Shown: positions 7,542 to 15,104, counted from the first letter of the stretch. The stretch: DNA of 16,169 nucleotides from Flavobacteriales bacterium (GCA_027003085.1 JALWYR010000170.1:1-16169), one strand, 5' to 3'. Notes: generated by a model from the letters alone, not told the origin. Numbers and translations: made by a program.

Positions 7542-9005
7542 TCAGTTTTTCGGTTTATTGGACAAATATTTCATAAGCACTTCGCGGTCGCTGAACGTAA
7601 GTTTTTCGGTTCCGATGATTTGATAGTCTTCGTGTCCCTTGCCGGCCACCAGTATCACATCGCCCGGCCGGGCATACATTACGGCCGCTTTGATGGCTTG
7701 TTCGCGGTCGGGTATGCTCAGGGTTTTATATTGCCATTCCTGCGGAATGCCTTCTTGCATTTGGTCGAGGATTTGTTGGGGATCTTCGGTGCGCGGATTG
7801 TCGGAGGTCAGGATGAGCCAATCGCTTCCGCGTGCGGCAATTTTTCCCATCAACGGCCGCTTCCCCTTGTCGCGGTCGCCACCGGCACCCACTACGGTGA
7901 TAATACGGCTTCCGGGGCCGGCACTTTTGCGTAATGTGCGAAGCACATTGTCCAGGGCATCGGGGGTGTGGGCGTAGTCCACCACGCCCACTTTTCCGTC
8001 GGGCGACACAATGCGTTCGATGCGTCCGGGCGCGCCTTTCAGCCCGCTCAGCTTTACCAAAACTTCTTCGGGGTCTTCGCCGCCCGAAACGGCCGCGCCA
8101 TACACGGCGGTCAGGTTGTAGGCGTTGAAAAGGCCGATCATGGGCGTGTAAAACTGGCGTCCATTGATTTCCAATAGCATACCGTCGAGCCCTTCTTCCA
8201 AAACGGCCGCCTTAAAGTCTGCCGGCCTGAGTATGCCGTAGGTTTTGACCCGTGCACGCGTGTTTTGCACCATAAACGGACCGTTTTTGTCATCGGCATT
8301 GGTCAGGGCGAAGGCATCGGGCGGAAGCAGGTCGAAAAATCGTTTTTTCGTATCCCGGTAGGCGGTCATGTCGCCGTGATAATCCAAATGGTCGCGCGAG
8401 AGGTTGGTAAAAATGCCGCCGGCAAATGTCAATCCTTGAATGCGCCCTTGGGCAATGCCGTGGGAACTCACTTCCATAAAAACGTGTTGTATGCCCGCAT
8501 CGCGCATGCGCGCAAGGAGTTTTTGAAGTTCAAGCAGCCCCGGGGTGGTATTTTTTGTGGGAAGGATTTCATCGTCGATGCGAATGTCGATGGTAGAAAT
8601 CAATCCGGCCGGGTATCCCAGATTTTTATAAAGTTGATAAAGTAATGTGGCCACGGTTGTTTTTCCGTTGGTTCCCGTAACGCCCACCAATGCCAAGTGC
8701 TGCGAGGGAAAATCGTAATAACGTGCCGCCAGAACCGCCAAGGCCTCCCGGCTGTTTTCCACAACGATTTGCGGCAGGTCGCCCATTTCCGGAACAGGTT
8801 TTTCGACCACCACTACCGACGCGCCGCGTTTTACGGCATCGGCCACAAAACGATGACCATCCACCCGTTCGCCACGGACGGCTACGAACAAATCGCCGGA
8901 TTCCACTTCGCGCGAATTGTCTTTGAGTCCGCCAATGGTTTCGGGCGGCGTTCCGGTGATTTGCCGGATGGGAATTTCTTGTATGAGTTCTTTCAAGCGT
9001 TTCAT
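7542..9005 (-). CDS. murE: MurE, UDP-MurNAc-L-Ala-D-Glu:meso-diaminopimelate ligase
   Basis: MurE is a cytoplasmic ATP-dependent ligase adding the third residue of the peptidoglycan stem peptide. From the ATG at 9005 the protein has 487 residues, the usual length. It shows the P-loop GVTGTNGKTT (108-117), NTTPG (152-156), EVSSHG (178-183), and SRDHLDYHGDMTAYRDTKK (203-221), in which Lys220 is the likely carbamylated residue. GAGGDRDKGKRP (373-384) and DNPR (402-405) follow; DNPR is the motif known to mark meso-diaminopimelate rather than lysine specificity. AGKGHEDYQ (454-462) lies near the end. The open frame extends back into ftsI, but the ATG at 9005 overlaps the ftsI stop by 4 nt and matches the family start. 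Its substrate requires MurC and MurD activity from elsewhere in the genome. Confidence 0.97.
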   Translation of the reverse strand: MKRLKELIQEIPIRQITGTPPETIGGLKDNSREVESGDLFVAVRGERVDGHRFVADAVKRGASVVVVEKPVPEMGDLPQIVVENSREALAVLAARYYDFPSQHLALVGVTGTNGKTTVATLLYQLYKNLGYPAGLISTIDIRIDDEILPTKNTTPGLLELQKLLARMRDAGIQHVFMEVSSHGIAQGRIQGLTFAGGIFTNLSRDHLDYHGDMTAYRDTKKRFFDLLPPDAFALTNADDKNGPFMVQNTRARVKTYGILRPADFKAAVLEEGLDGMLLEINGRQFYTPMIGLFNAYNLTAVYGAAVSGGEDPEEVLVKLSGLKGAPGRIERIVSPDGKVGVVDYAHTPDALDNVLRTLRKSAGPGSRIITVVGAGGDRDKGKRPLMGKIAARGSDWLILTSDNPRTEDPQQILDQMQEGIPQEWQYKTLSIPDREQAIKAAVMYARPGDVILVAGKGHEDYQIIGTEKLTFSDREVLMKYLSNKPKN

Positions 9006-10771
9006 GGCTGTCCGGTTTGACGGGTGAGTCGGGCCAGGTGAATGGTGTCGGGCATCATGCCGTTGATTTGTTCGGCGATTTTCCGGAATACGGTTCCCGC
9101 TACGGTATTGCCGTAGTAACCGATACTTTTGTCGGGTTTGTGGATGACCACAATCATGGAGTATTTCGGGTTTTCGTAGGGAAAAAATCCGGCAAACGAT
9201 GCAATGTATTGGGTGTTTCCGGTCCAATAATCGGTTTGGGTGGTTCCGGTTTTTCCGGCTATTTGCAGGTAGGGCGAATTGACGTTTACGGCCGTTCCGT
9301 AGGTTACCACACTACGCAAGAACTTCCGTATGGTGTCCAAATTTTGTTTGCTTGCAATGGAGCGATCGATGATTTCGGGTTTGAATTTTTTGATGCTTCG
9401 ACTGCCTTCGCGAATTTCGTCCACCAGGCAAGGTTTTACCAAAACTCCATTATTGGCAATGGCATTGTAAGCGGTGAGGATTTGCAAGGGTGTCAATTCC
9501 ACGCCATAGCCGAAGGCCATCATGCCCAGTTTGTAACCTTTCCAATTTTTGTCCGCGGGGTCGGGAACCAAAGGTTCGGCTTCGCCGGGAATACGAATAC
9601 CCGTTTTTCGCCCCACTCCCAAGCGGGCAAGTCCGCGTGTAAAAGCCGAGGGATTGGTTCTATAAAAACGATCGGCCAGTTGAACAGTAATAATGTTGGA
9701 ACTGTGTGCCAGGGCTTCTTCGGGCGTATAATCCACGGGTTTGTCTTCGTGGGCATCGGTGATGGTGCGGTCCAGATATTTCCATTTGTTGCCGTCCAGG
9801 TGGTAATGGTCGGAGGTTTTGATTTTTCCGTCTTCGAGCAAGGTGAGGAATGTAAAAGTTTTGAACACCGACCCGGGCTCATAACGTTCGGCCACGGCAT
9901 AATTGCGTTTTTCGAAATATTTACCATCGGCCGTTCGACCCAGGTTGACCATAGCCCTGATTTTTCCCGTTTGCACTTCCATAACCACCACCGTTCCGTG
10001 GTCGGCCTTATATTTGTTCAATTGTTGGAGCAATTCGCCGTAGGCCAAATCCTGAAAACGCATATCAATCGAACTTACCACATCCTTGCCCTGCACGGGT
10101 TCTTTTTCGTTGAAATCATTGACCGGTTTCCAGGCTTTTCCGCTGATTTTTTGCATCAGGCGTTCACCCGGCTTTCCGGCAAGGTATTTGTCAAAGGCCG
10201 CTTCGAGCCCGAATTTGATACGTTCGCCGGCACGGCCCACGGTGCGTCGCAGCATTCCGCCGAAGGGGTATTCACGAACCGATTGCATTTGGTAACGGAA
10301 ACCACCTTTGAACCGTCCATGCCGGAATATGGGTAACTTTCGAACACGTTCGAATTGCCTGAACGACAAATTTTTGGCTATGAACACATAACGACGCCCG
10401 TTCCGGCGGGCCGAAACAAGCTTTTTCTTCCATTGCGTGGCCGTAAGCGAGGTATAATGTGCCAATCCGCGGGCCAGTCCGTCGATTTCGGAACGGAAAA
10501 TTTTTTCGGACGGCGCCACCGGGTCAAAAAAAACCGAATATTTGGGAACCGATATGGCCAACAATTTATCATCGCTGCTATAAATGTTGCCCCGTTGGGC
10601 CGGAATGCGCATGGGTTTGATGCTGTATTGCCGGGCCAATTGCCGGTAGTGATTGCCTTCGACCAATTGGATATAAAACAACTTAAAGGCAATGCCCACC
10701 GCTGCCAGCAACAACACGGCATAAACGGCCAACGCCCGGTTGTCCACTTTTTTCAACAATTTTTCATTCAT
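9002..10771 (-). CDS. ftsI: FtsI / PBP3, septal peptidoglycan transpeptidase
   Basis: This class B penicillin-binding protein cross-links septal peptidoglycan in the periplasm, working with FtsW. The 589-residue protein has an N-terminal membrane anchor (about 13-33), a pedestal domain (about 45-215, with PAQRGNIYSSDDKLLA near 57-72), and a transpeptidase domain with all three active-site motifs: SVFK (Ser301 nucleophile, Lys304), SSN (357-359) and KTG (507-509). The protein ends about 50 residues after the last strand of the transpeptidase fold. I see no C-terminal PASTA domain, which many Bacteroidota homologues of about 650-700 residues carry. The ATG at 10771 overlaps the end of the ftsL-like gene by 8 nt, and the stop overlaps murE by 4 nt. 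Confidence 0.96.
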   Translation of the reverse strand: MNEKLLKKVDNRALAVYAVLLLAAVGIAFKLFYIQLVEGNHYRQLARQYSIKPMRIPAQRGNIYSSDDKLLAISVPKYSVFFDPVAPSEKIFRSEIDGLARGLAHYTSLTATQWKKKLVSARRNGRRYVFIAKNLSFRQFERVRKLPIFRHGRFKGGFRYQMQSVREYPFGGMLRRTVGRAGERIKFGLEAAFDKYLAGKPGERLMQKISGKAWKPVNDFNEKEPVQGKDVVSSIDMRFQDLAYGELLQQLNKYKADHGTVVVMEVQTGKIRAMVNLGRTADGKYFEKRNYAVAERYEPGSVFKTFTFLTLLEDGKIKTSDHYHLDGNKWKYLDRTITDAHEDKPVDYTPEEALAHSSNIITVQLADRFYRTNPSAFTRGLARLGVGRKTGIRIPGEAEPLVPDPADKNWKGYKLGMMAFGYGVELTPLQILTAYNAIANNGVLVKPCLVDEIREGSRSIKKFKPEIIDRSIASKQNLDTIRKFLRSVVTYGTAVNVNSPYLQIAGKTGTTQTDYWTGNTQYIASFAGFFPYENPKYSMIVVIHKPDKSIGYYGNTVAGTVFRKIAEQINGMMPDTIHLARLTRQTGQP

Positions 10772-11069
10772 CGGTCAGGAATTTGGGGCGTCGTTTGGGC
10801 AAAACGAAACCGCGGTTTTTCAAGCGGTAATACACGTTCGAACGCAAACCGTCCTGCATAAGCAGGCGTTTGGTTTCCACATACTGAGCGCGTAGCCGGC
10901 GGTTTTCGGCCTTCAAATCGGCCATGGTGCGGGCTTTTTGCTCGCCCAGGTGGGCAAGGGCAATACTCAGCATCATATAAAGCAACACCACAAACACAAA
11001 GGTCCAGTTGCGCTTGGCATGAGGGCCGCGCAACCAATCCAAACGTAATATGCTTACCAATCCTTTCAT
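10764..11069 (-). CDS. ftsL: FtsL-like bitopic division protein
   Basis: This 101-residue protein has the topology of FtsL: a cytoplasmic N-terminus of about 20 residues, a single membrane segment (about 22-40), then a short periplasmic coiled-coil stretch (about 43-72, LKAENRRLRAQYVETKRLL) and a basic tail. FtsL joins FtsQ and a DivIC/FtsB partner in the complex that activates FtsW-FtsI. Sequence conservation in this family is weak, so the call depends on topology and on position between rsmH and ftsI, which is where ftsL-like genes sit in Bacteroidota clusters. The start overlaps rsmH by 4 nt (ATGA) and the end overlaps ftsI by 8 nt. Confidence 0.88.
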   Translation of the reverse strand: MKGLVSILRLDWLRGPHAKRNWTFVFVVLLYMMLSIALAHLGEQKARTMADLKAENRRLRAQYVETKRLLMQDGLRSNVYYRLKNRGFVLPKRRPKFLTDE

Positions 11070-11995
11070 TCGACGGCATCTTCGGTTCGTTCGGCCAGGC
11101 GTAGTTTGGCGCTGCGTGCGCGCGGGTTGGCGGCTATTTCTCCGGGCGAAGGGGGGATGAATTTTCCCACTTTGCGGAAGGGCTTACGGATGTTGCCGTA
11201 AAAGTCCTTCTGAACTTCGCCACTGAAATTACCGGTTTGAATAAACCGCTTAACCAAGCGGTCTTCGAGCGAGTGGTAGGTGATCACAGCCAAGCGACCG
11301 CCGGGTCGGATAAGTTGGGCCGCCTGTTGGAGCAGTTGCTTCAAACTTTCCAGTTCGCCGTTCACTTCGATGCGCAGGGCTTGGAAAACCTGAGCCAGGC
11401 GCCGGTTGCGTAATTTGGCCGGCAGGTGTGCGCTCAGGATTCCGGCCAGTTGGCCGGTGGTGCGTATGGGTTGTTCCGCACGTTGCTTCACGATGGCCCG
11501 TGCCAAGGTGTGGGCATGGGGAACTTCGCCGTAGTCGCTCAGCAGGCGGGTAAGGGCTTGTTCGTCGTAGGTGTTGACAATGTCGGCCGCGGTGAGGGTT
11601 TCGCTGCGGTCCATGCGCATATCCAGGGGGCCGTCGAAGCGGGTGCTGAATCCGCGTGCAGCCGTGTCGATTTGATGCGACGAAATGCCCAGGTCGGCCA
11701 GAAGTCCGTCGATGCGGTCGATGCCTTCGAGCCGCAGGTAGTTCTTCAAGAAACGGTAATCGGCCGTAATGAGCTTGAAGCGTTCATCGCCGGGCGCATT
11801 GGCCGCCGCGTCGGCATCGCGGTCAAAGGCGATGAGCCGTCCATCCGTGCCCAAGCGTTCCAGGATGGCACGCGAATGACCGCCACCTCCGAAGGTAACG
11901 TCCACATAGGTGCCACCGGGGCGGATATTCAACCCGTCCACCGCGGCATCACGCAGCACGGGGCGGTGATATGTATTATTGTTGGCGGTCATCAT
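11066..11995 (-). CDS. rsmH: RsmH (MraW), 16S rRNA m4C1402 methyltransferase
   Basis: RsmH is a SAM-dependent enzyme that N4-methylates C1402 in the decoding centre of 16S rRNA. The 309-residue protein shows the SAM-binding motif YVDVTFGGGGHSRAIL (30-45), FDRD (57-60), ADLGISSHQID (100-110), GPLDMRMD (122-129), FQALRIEVN (204-212), the signature HSLEDRLVKRF (241-251) and NPRARSAKLR (290-299). Length and motif order match the family. Two adjacent ATG codons (11995 and 11992) are possible starts; either overlaps the end of mraZ, by 20 or 17 nt. It is the second gene of the cluster, as in most bacteria. Confidence 0.97.
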   Translation of the reverse strand: MMTANNNTYHRPVLRDAAVDGLNIRPGGTYVDVTFGGGGHSRAILERLGTDGRLIAFDRDADAAANAPGDERFKLITADYRFLKNYLRLEGIDRIDGLLADLGISSHQIDTAARGFSTRFDGPLDMRMDRSETLTAADIVNTYDEQALTRLLSDYGEVPHAHTLARAIVKQRAEQPIRTTGQLAGILSAHLPAKLRNRRLAQVFQALRIEVNGELESLKQLLQQAAQLIRPGGRLAVITYHSLEDRLVKRFIQTGNFSGEVQKDFYGNIRKPFRKVGKFIPPSPGEIAANPRARSAKLRLAERTEDAVE

Positions 11996-12446
11996 CGGCC
12001 GTATTGTCCAAAAGTTTTTCCATCAATTCGGGGAATTCGTCTTTGTTTTCTTCCCAGAATTTTTCGTAGCGGTCTTTATCCCAGATTTGCAGAATATTAC
12101 CTTCGGATGCGATAACCACTTCCTTGTTCATTCCCATTTGGCGGATCAGGTCTTTGGGCAATTGAAGCCGGCCGTTACCGTCCAAACTCACCAGGCGTGC
12201 ACCGGCATTGATCAGTGAAATGAGCTTGACCTTGTCGCGCGAAGTTTTGGGGATGCGCAGCAAGCTCTCCATCCATTTTTCCCATTCGTCGCGCGGATGA
12301 AGTTCCAAATTGTCGAAAAAGGTGGCGCGCCGCAGCACAAAACCGCGGTCTTCAATATCTTTGAGCTGGTCGCGTAAACCTTTGGGTATGAGCACGCGAC
12401 CGTGTCCGTCGAGCTTGGCATAATATGTCCCTATGAGTATCTTCAA
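11976..12446 (-). CDS. mraZ: MraZ, transcriptional regulator of the division/cell wall operon
   Basis: MraZ is an AbrB/SpoVT-type DNA-binding protein that binds TGGG repeats upstream of its own gene and regulates the dcw cluster. Two tandem swapped-hairpin repeats are visible: KLDGHGRVLIPKGLRDQL (about 10-27) and SLDGNGRLQLPKDLIRQM (about 87-104). I chose a TTG at 12446 as the start, giving a 156-residue protein beginning (M)KILIGTYYAKLD, which matches the family N-terminus. An ATG at 12491 is in frame, but would add 15 uncharacteristic residues and would lie inside the third operator box, upstream of the likely transcription start. The choice of TTG is an inference; the gene identity is not in doubt. 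The stop lies inside rsmH. Confidence 0.93.
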   Translation of the reverse strand: MKILIGTYYAKLDGHGRVLIPKGLRDQLKDIEDRGFVLRRATFFDNLELHPRDEWEKWMESLLRIPKTSRDKVKLISLINAGARLVSLDGNGRLQLPKDLIRQMGMNKEVVIASEGNILQIWDKDRYEKFWEENKDEFPELMEKLLDNTADDDRQQ

Positions 12447-12469
12447 AATCGCACCATTGCTTTCAAACC

Positions 12470-12501
12470 CAAAATTAGCCAAAAAAACCATTTTTTCCCA
12501 T
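12470..12501 (-). promoter_or_regulatory. Candidate promoter of the dcw operon
   Basis: The minus strand has TAATTTTG at 12477-12470, a perfect match to the Bacteroidota -7 element TAnnTTTG. About 20 nt upstream, the partial -33 match (ATGG, 12501-12498) falls within the second MraZ box, so bound MraZ would block the promoter. Transcription would begin near 12464, leaving a leader of about 18 nt before the TTG at 12446. A second candidate lies upstream: TTG at 12598-12596, a 19-nt spacer, and TTTATTTG at 12576-12569 (one mismatch). The sequence alone does not say which is used. Confidence 0.5.
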
Positions 12502-12510
12502 TTTTTCCCA
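12486..12510 (-). promoter_or_regulatory. MraZ operator: three direct repeats with 10-bp period
   Basis: On the minus strand, TGGGA occurs at 12510-12506 and again at 12500-12496, with a third, degenerate box TGGTT at 12490-12486. The 5-nt spacers between boxes 1-2 and 2-3 are both AAAAA. This is the arrangement known for MraZ binding sites (TGGGN boxes separated by 5 nt) and it lies just upstream of mraZ. The boxes seen are direct; binding is inferred. Confidence 0.85.
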
Positions 12511-12654
12511 TTTATTGTTGAAAACTTTTTAGCCTAATATAAGTTACTGATAATAAACATCTTGCTTTCAAATAAAATTTAAATTAAAAGAATCCCAAGC
12601 TACTGTTAGAATAACAAGTGTGAGTGGGGGTGTAGAAAAATGCGCAAAACGGGA

Positions 12655-12985
12655 TGATTAGGGCGCCCCGCCGCTCACGTTCACGCATCGGCGGTTGCTT
12701 CAAGACAACGGAGCGCTTTCGCACCCGCCGGCGTTCACGTGGCGCCCGCCGGGCTGTCCGCTTAAATTCGCCTCGGGTGCGGCGGTTTTTTGCATTTCCG
12801 GCGCCGTGGTCTCTTCCTCCGGGAGCCCCCGGCGCCAGCGCAAAAGCGGCGTCGCTTTAATTGTTTAATGGGAATTAGGTGCCGGCATCGGCAAAAAGAA
12901 CAAAACTTGGTTGGTTATTTTATGCTTGAAGCGACGCCGCCGTCCGCCCCTTCGGCTCATTTCGCTCCCATCCCTGGCGCGGATT
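12655..12985. other. GC-rich, hairpin-dense intergenic block
   Basis: This stretch is markedly richer in G and C than the AT-rich DNA on both sides and holds no credible gene. Short inverted repeats are frequent: CGCACCCG (12720-12727) with CGGGTGCG (12774-12781), enclosing CCGGCG (12728-12733) with CGCCGG (12747-12752); CCGGG (12819-12823) with CCCGG (12828-12832); and a 12-bp pair, GCGGCGTCGCTT (12846-12857) with AAGCGACGCCGC (12929-12940), 71 bp apart. A run of six T follows the first nested stem at 12786-12791. The open frames here have arginine- and proline-rich translations typical of non-coding GC-rich DNA. It resembles the block at the right end of the window. Confidence 0.6.
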
Positions 12986-12994
12986 TAATTACGA

Positions 12995-13131
12995 GTTTTA
13001 AGTTTTGAGTTTTGAGCTTGTTGGCTGTTTTAAACGTTTAGGGTTATTCGATAGCTTTCAATGCAAAATTGAAACACTTATCCCTGATAATGCTTGGCAT
13101 AAACCAGAGTTATTAACTCAAAACTTAAAAC
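12995..13131. repeat. 17-bp perfect inverted repeat around a 103-bp AT-rich core
   Basis: GTTTTAAGTTTTGAGTT at 12995-13011 is the exact reverse complement of 13115-13131. The 103-bp core between them contains its own small hairpin (TTTCAAT 13056-13062, ATTGAAA 13068-13074). The right arm ends 18 bp from the ilvE stop codon. The loop is too long for an ordinary terminator. A small non-autonomous mobile element or a dispersed intergenic repeat is possible; one copy in the window cannot decide this. Confidence 0.65.
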
Positions 13132-13148
13132 ATGAAACTATCAACTGA

Positions 13149-14210
13149 CTAAACCTTCACCCTCCACCCAAACGGATCCGGCACGCGGTTGTATTGGATG
13201 TCCATCAGCATTTGTTTGAGCAGGTTGGCATAGCTGTTTTCAGGGGGATTAAGTTCGTAATATTCTTCGCGGTAGCCGATGCCTTTAATAGGCAGGACGG
13301 TGGCGGCGGTTCCCGAACCGAAAATCTCTTTGAGCTGGTCGGCGCGGGCGGCGTCCATCACCTCGTCCACGGTGAGCCGGCGCACTTCCACGGGCATTTT
13401 ATGATAACGGGCCAGCCGGATGATGCTGTCGCGCGTAACGCCGTGCAGAATGCGGTCGCTGGTGGGGGCGGTTATCAGCGTGTCGCCGATGCGGAAAAAC
13501 AGGTTCATGGTGCCGGCTTCTTCAACAAATTCGTGGGTTTTCGAATCGGTCCAGATGATTTGTTTGTAACCTTCTTTTTTGGCCCGTTCGGTGGCCAGGA
13601 ATTGTGCGGCGTAGTTACCGGCGGCTTTGGCAAAGCCCACACCGCCGTTGCAGGCCCGGCTAAAACGTTCTTCGATTTTGACCTTTACCTCGCCCGTGTA
13701 GTAGGATTTGGCCGGCGAAGCTATGATGATAAAGCGGTAGGACCCGGAAGCCGAGGCCGCAATTTCGTTGTCGATGGCAAAATACACGGGGCGCAAATAA
13801 AGCGACGCGCCGTATTCCGAAGGAATCCAGTCCCGGTCGATGTCCACCAGGGCTTTGAGTCCTTCCATAAAATAGTCTTCGGGAATTTCGGGCATGGCCA
13901 GGCGCCAAGCCGAGCGGTTGATGCGATGCAAATTCATTTCGGGCCGGAAAAGGAACACATCGCCGTGCTCATCCTTGTAGGCCTTCATACCTTCGAAAAC
14001 CGCTTGACCGTAGTGGAAAACCTTGGCGGCGGGTTCCATGGGCATGGGGCCGTAGGGAACAATTTCGGGTGCTTGCCACTTGCCGTCCCGGAAATCGGCT
14101 ACAAACATGTGGTCGGTAAAAATGGTGCCGAATTTTATATCGGAAAAATCGATTTGCGGAAGTCGTGAATTTTTTACGCGCGTAATCTTTATCAGACCCT
14201 TATCTACCAT
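13149..14210 (-). CDS. ilvE: Branched-chain amino acid aminotransferase (type II BCAT)
   Basis: This PLP enzyme of fold type IV interconverts leucine, isoleucine and valine with their 2-oxo acids, using glutamate/2-oxoglutarate. From the ATG at 14210 it has 353 residues, as is usual for the longer type II (eukaryote-like) family. Visible are FHYGQAVFEGMKAY (65-78), the GVGFAKAAGNYA segment (190-201) with Lys195 as the likely PLP lysine, EEAGTMNLFF (230-239), and GSGTAATVLPI (298-308), which holds the cofactor phosphate. The frame is open back to a TTG at 14219, but the ATG at 14210 lies a sensible distance from the predicted promoter. It is transcribed towards the dcw cluster, separated from it by about 640 bp, and is probably a single-gene unit. 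Confidence 0.95.
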   Translation of the reverse strand: MVDKGLIKITRVKNSRLPQIDFSDIKFGTIFTDHMFVADFRDGKWQAPEIVPYGPMPMEPAAKVFHYGQAVFEGMKAYKDEHGDVFLFRPEMNLHRINRSAWRLAMPEIPEDYFMEGLKALVDIDRDWIPSEYGASLYLRPVYFAIDNEIAASASGSYRFIIIASPAKSYYTGEVKVKIEERFSRACNGGVGFAKAAGNYAAQFLATERAKKEGYKQIIWTDSKTHEFVEEAGTMNLFFRIGDTLITAPTSDRILHGVTRDSIIRLARYHKMPVEVRRLTVDEVMDAARADQLKEIFGSGTAATVLPIKGIGYREEYYELNPPENSYANLLKQMLMDIQYNRVPDPFGWRVKV

Positions 14211-14229
14211 AGCATTCAATTTTATTAAG

Positions 14230-14260
14230 CAAACATAATAAAAAAATACGAATTATTCAA
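14230..14260 (-). promoter_or_regulatory. Bacteroidota-type promoter of ilvE
   Basis: On the minus strand, TTG (14260-14258) is followed by a 20-nt spacer and TATGTTTG (14237-14230). This matches the Bacteroidota primary sigma factor pattern TTG-N19-21-TAnnTTTG without mismatch. The start of transcription would fall near 14223, about 13 nt before the ATG at 14210, which supports that start codon over the upstream TTG. Confidence 0.65.
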
Positions 14261-14299
14261 CCACATCCCCCATTTTTCCTTCAAAATTTATCATTTTTC

Positions 14300-14341
14300 A
14301 ATTTGTTTGAATAAAAAATGTGTAATAAAAAATTTGTTTGA
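14300..14341. repeat. 11-bp direct repeat, 31 bp apart, in the ilvE-mnmD divergent region
   Basis: AATTTGTTTGA occurs at 14300-14310 and again at 14331-14341, an offset of 31 bp or about three helical turns. Read on the plus strand, TTTG at 14306-14309, a 19-nt gap and AAAATTTG at 14329-14336 could form a weak promoter for mnmD (one mismatch in the -7 element). An alternative -7-like TACCTTAG sits at 14386-14393 with no good -33 element. The repeat could instead be an operator pair. The role is unknown. Confidence 0.4.
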
Positions 14342-14423
14342 CTGCGAAAAATGAAATGAAACCCATCCAAAATCGGAAAATGTTATACCTTAGCCCGTCG
14401 AATTTGCATACTTTTATCCGGCC

Positions 14424-15104
14424 ATGGCCAAAGATTTTTTTCAGCCCGTCCGCACGGCCGACGGCAGTTGGACCGTCCGGCATCCCCATTTCCCCGAAAC
14501 CTATCATTCGGTTCACGGAGCACGGACCGAAAGTGTGCACGTTTTTATCCGCAACGGGCTGCAATACTTGTTGGAACATAGCCCTAAAACTTCCTTCGAC
14601 CTGTTGGAAATGGGCTTGGGAACCGGATTGAACGCATTGCTTTCTTATGAACATGCCCGCGGCAAAGGGATTGAAATACGTTATATGGCCGTGGAAAAAT
14701 TCCCGTTGGCCAACGGAGAAATTTTGCTCGAAGGATTACCGGAGCACGAAGCGCGAATTTTATCCCGGATTCACCAATGTCCTTGGAATAAGCCCTGTGC
14801 GTTGGATACTTTTTTCCAATTGCACAAAATCCGGGCCGATTTTAGGGATTTCGATTTACCGGCCGGTAGTTTGGATTTGATTTACTACGATGCATTTAGT
14901 CCGGGCAGCCAACCCGAGCTCTGGACGCCGGAACTTTTTGGCCGTATGTATGCATGGCTGCGGCCGGGTGGCGTATGGGTTACCTACGTGGCCAAGGGGC
15001 AGGTGCGCAGGGATTTGCAAGCCGCCGGCTTTGCGGTGGAACGTTTGCCCGGACCACCCGGCAAGCGGGAAATACTCAGGGCCGTGAAACCCGAAGGAGT
15101 ATGA
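14424..15104 (+). CDS. mnmD: MnmD-type tRNA (mnm5s2U34) methyltransferase
   Basis: The 226-residue protein matches the methyltransferase half of MnmC, found alone as MnmD. This enzyme uses SAM to convert nm5(s2)U to mnm5(s2)U at tRNA wobble position 34. Key features are the SAM-binding motif LEMGLGTGLNA (61-71), VEKFPL (90-95) after the second strand, YDAFSPGSQPELWTPELF (155-172), the AKG segment YVAKGQVRRDLQAAGF (188-203), and PGPPGKREIL (209-218). There is no FAD-dependent oxidoreductase domain, so the enzyme would act on nm5U made elsewhere. It is divergent from ilvE, and its stop overlaps the next gene by 4 nt (ATGA). Confidence 0.9.
   Translation: MAKDFFQPVRTADGSWTVRHPHFPETYHSVHGARTESVHVFIRNGLQYLLEHSPKTSFDLLEMGLGTGLNALLSYEHARGKGIEIRYMAVEKFPLANGEILLEGLPEHEARILSRIHQCPWNKPCALDTFFQLHKIRADFRDFDLPAGSLDLIYYDAFSPGSQPELWTPELFGRMYAWLRPGGVWVTYVAKGQVRRDLQAAGFAVERLPGPPGKREILRAVKPEGV

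Noticed and set aside
9017..10336. Long open frame (439 codons) on the plus strand opposite ftsI
   Set aside because: It is fully antisense to a gene with all three transpeptidase motifs. Its translation is rich in His, Phe and Gly with no recognisable domain, as expected for the complement of a real coding frame.
12654..13008. Small open frames in the gap between mraZ and ilvE
   Set aside because: They are low-complexity Arg/Pro-rich translations of the GC-rich block with no plausible start region, and the frames break at the edges of that block.
13056..13074. Hairpin TTTCAAT/ATTGAAA as the ilvE terminator
   Set aside because: The stem is short and AT-rich, with no T-tract after it on the minus strand.
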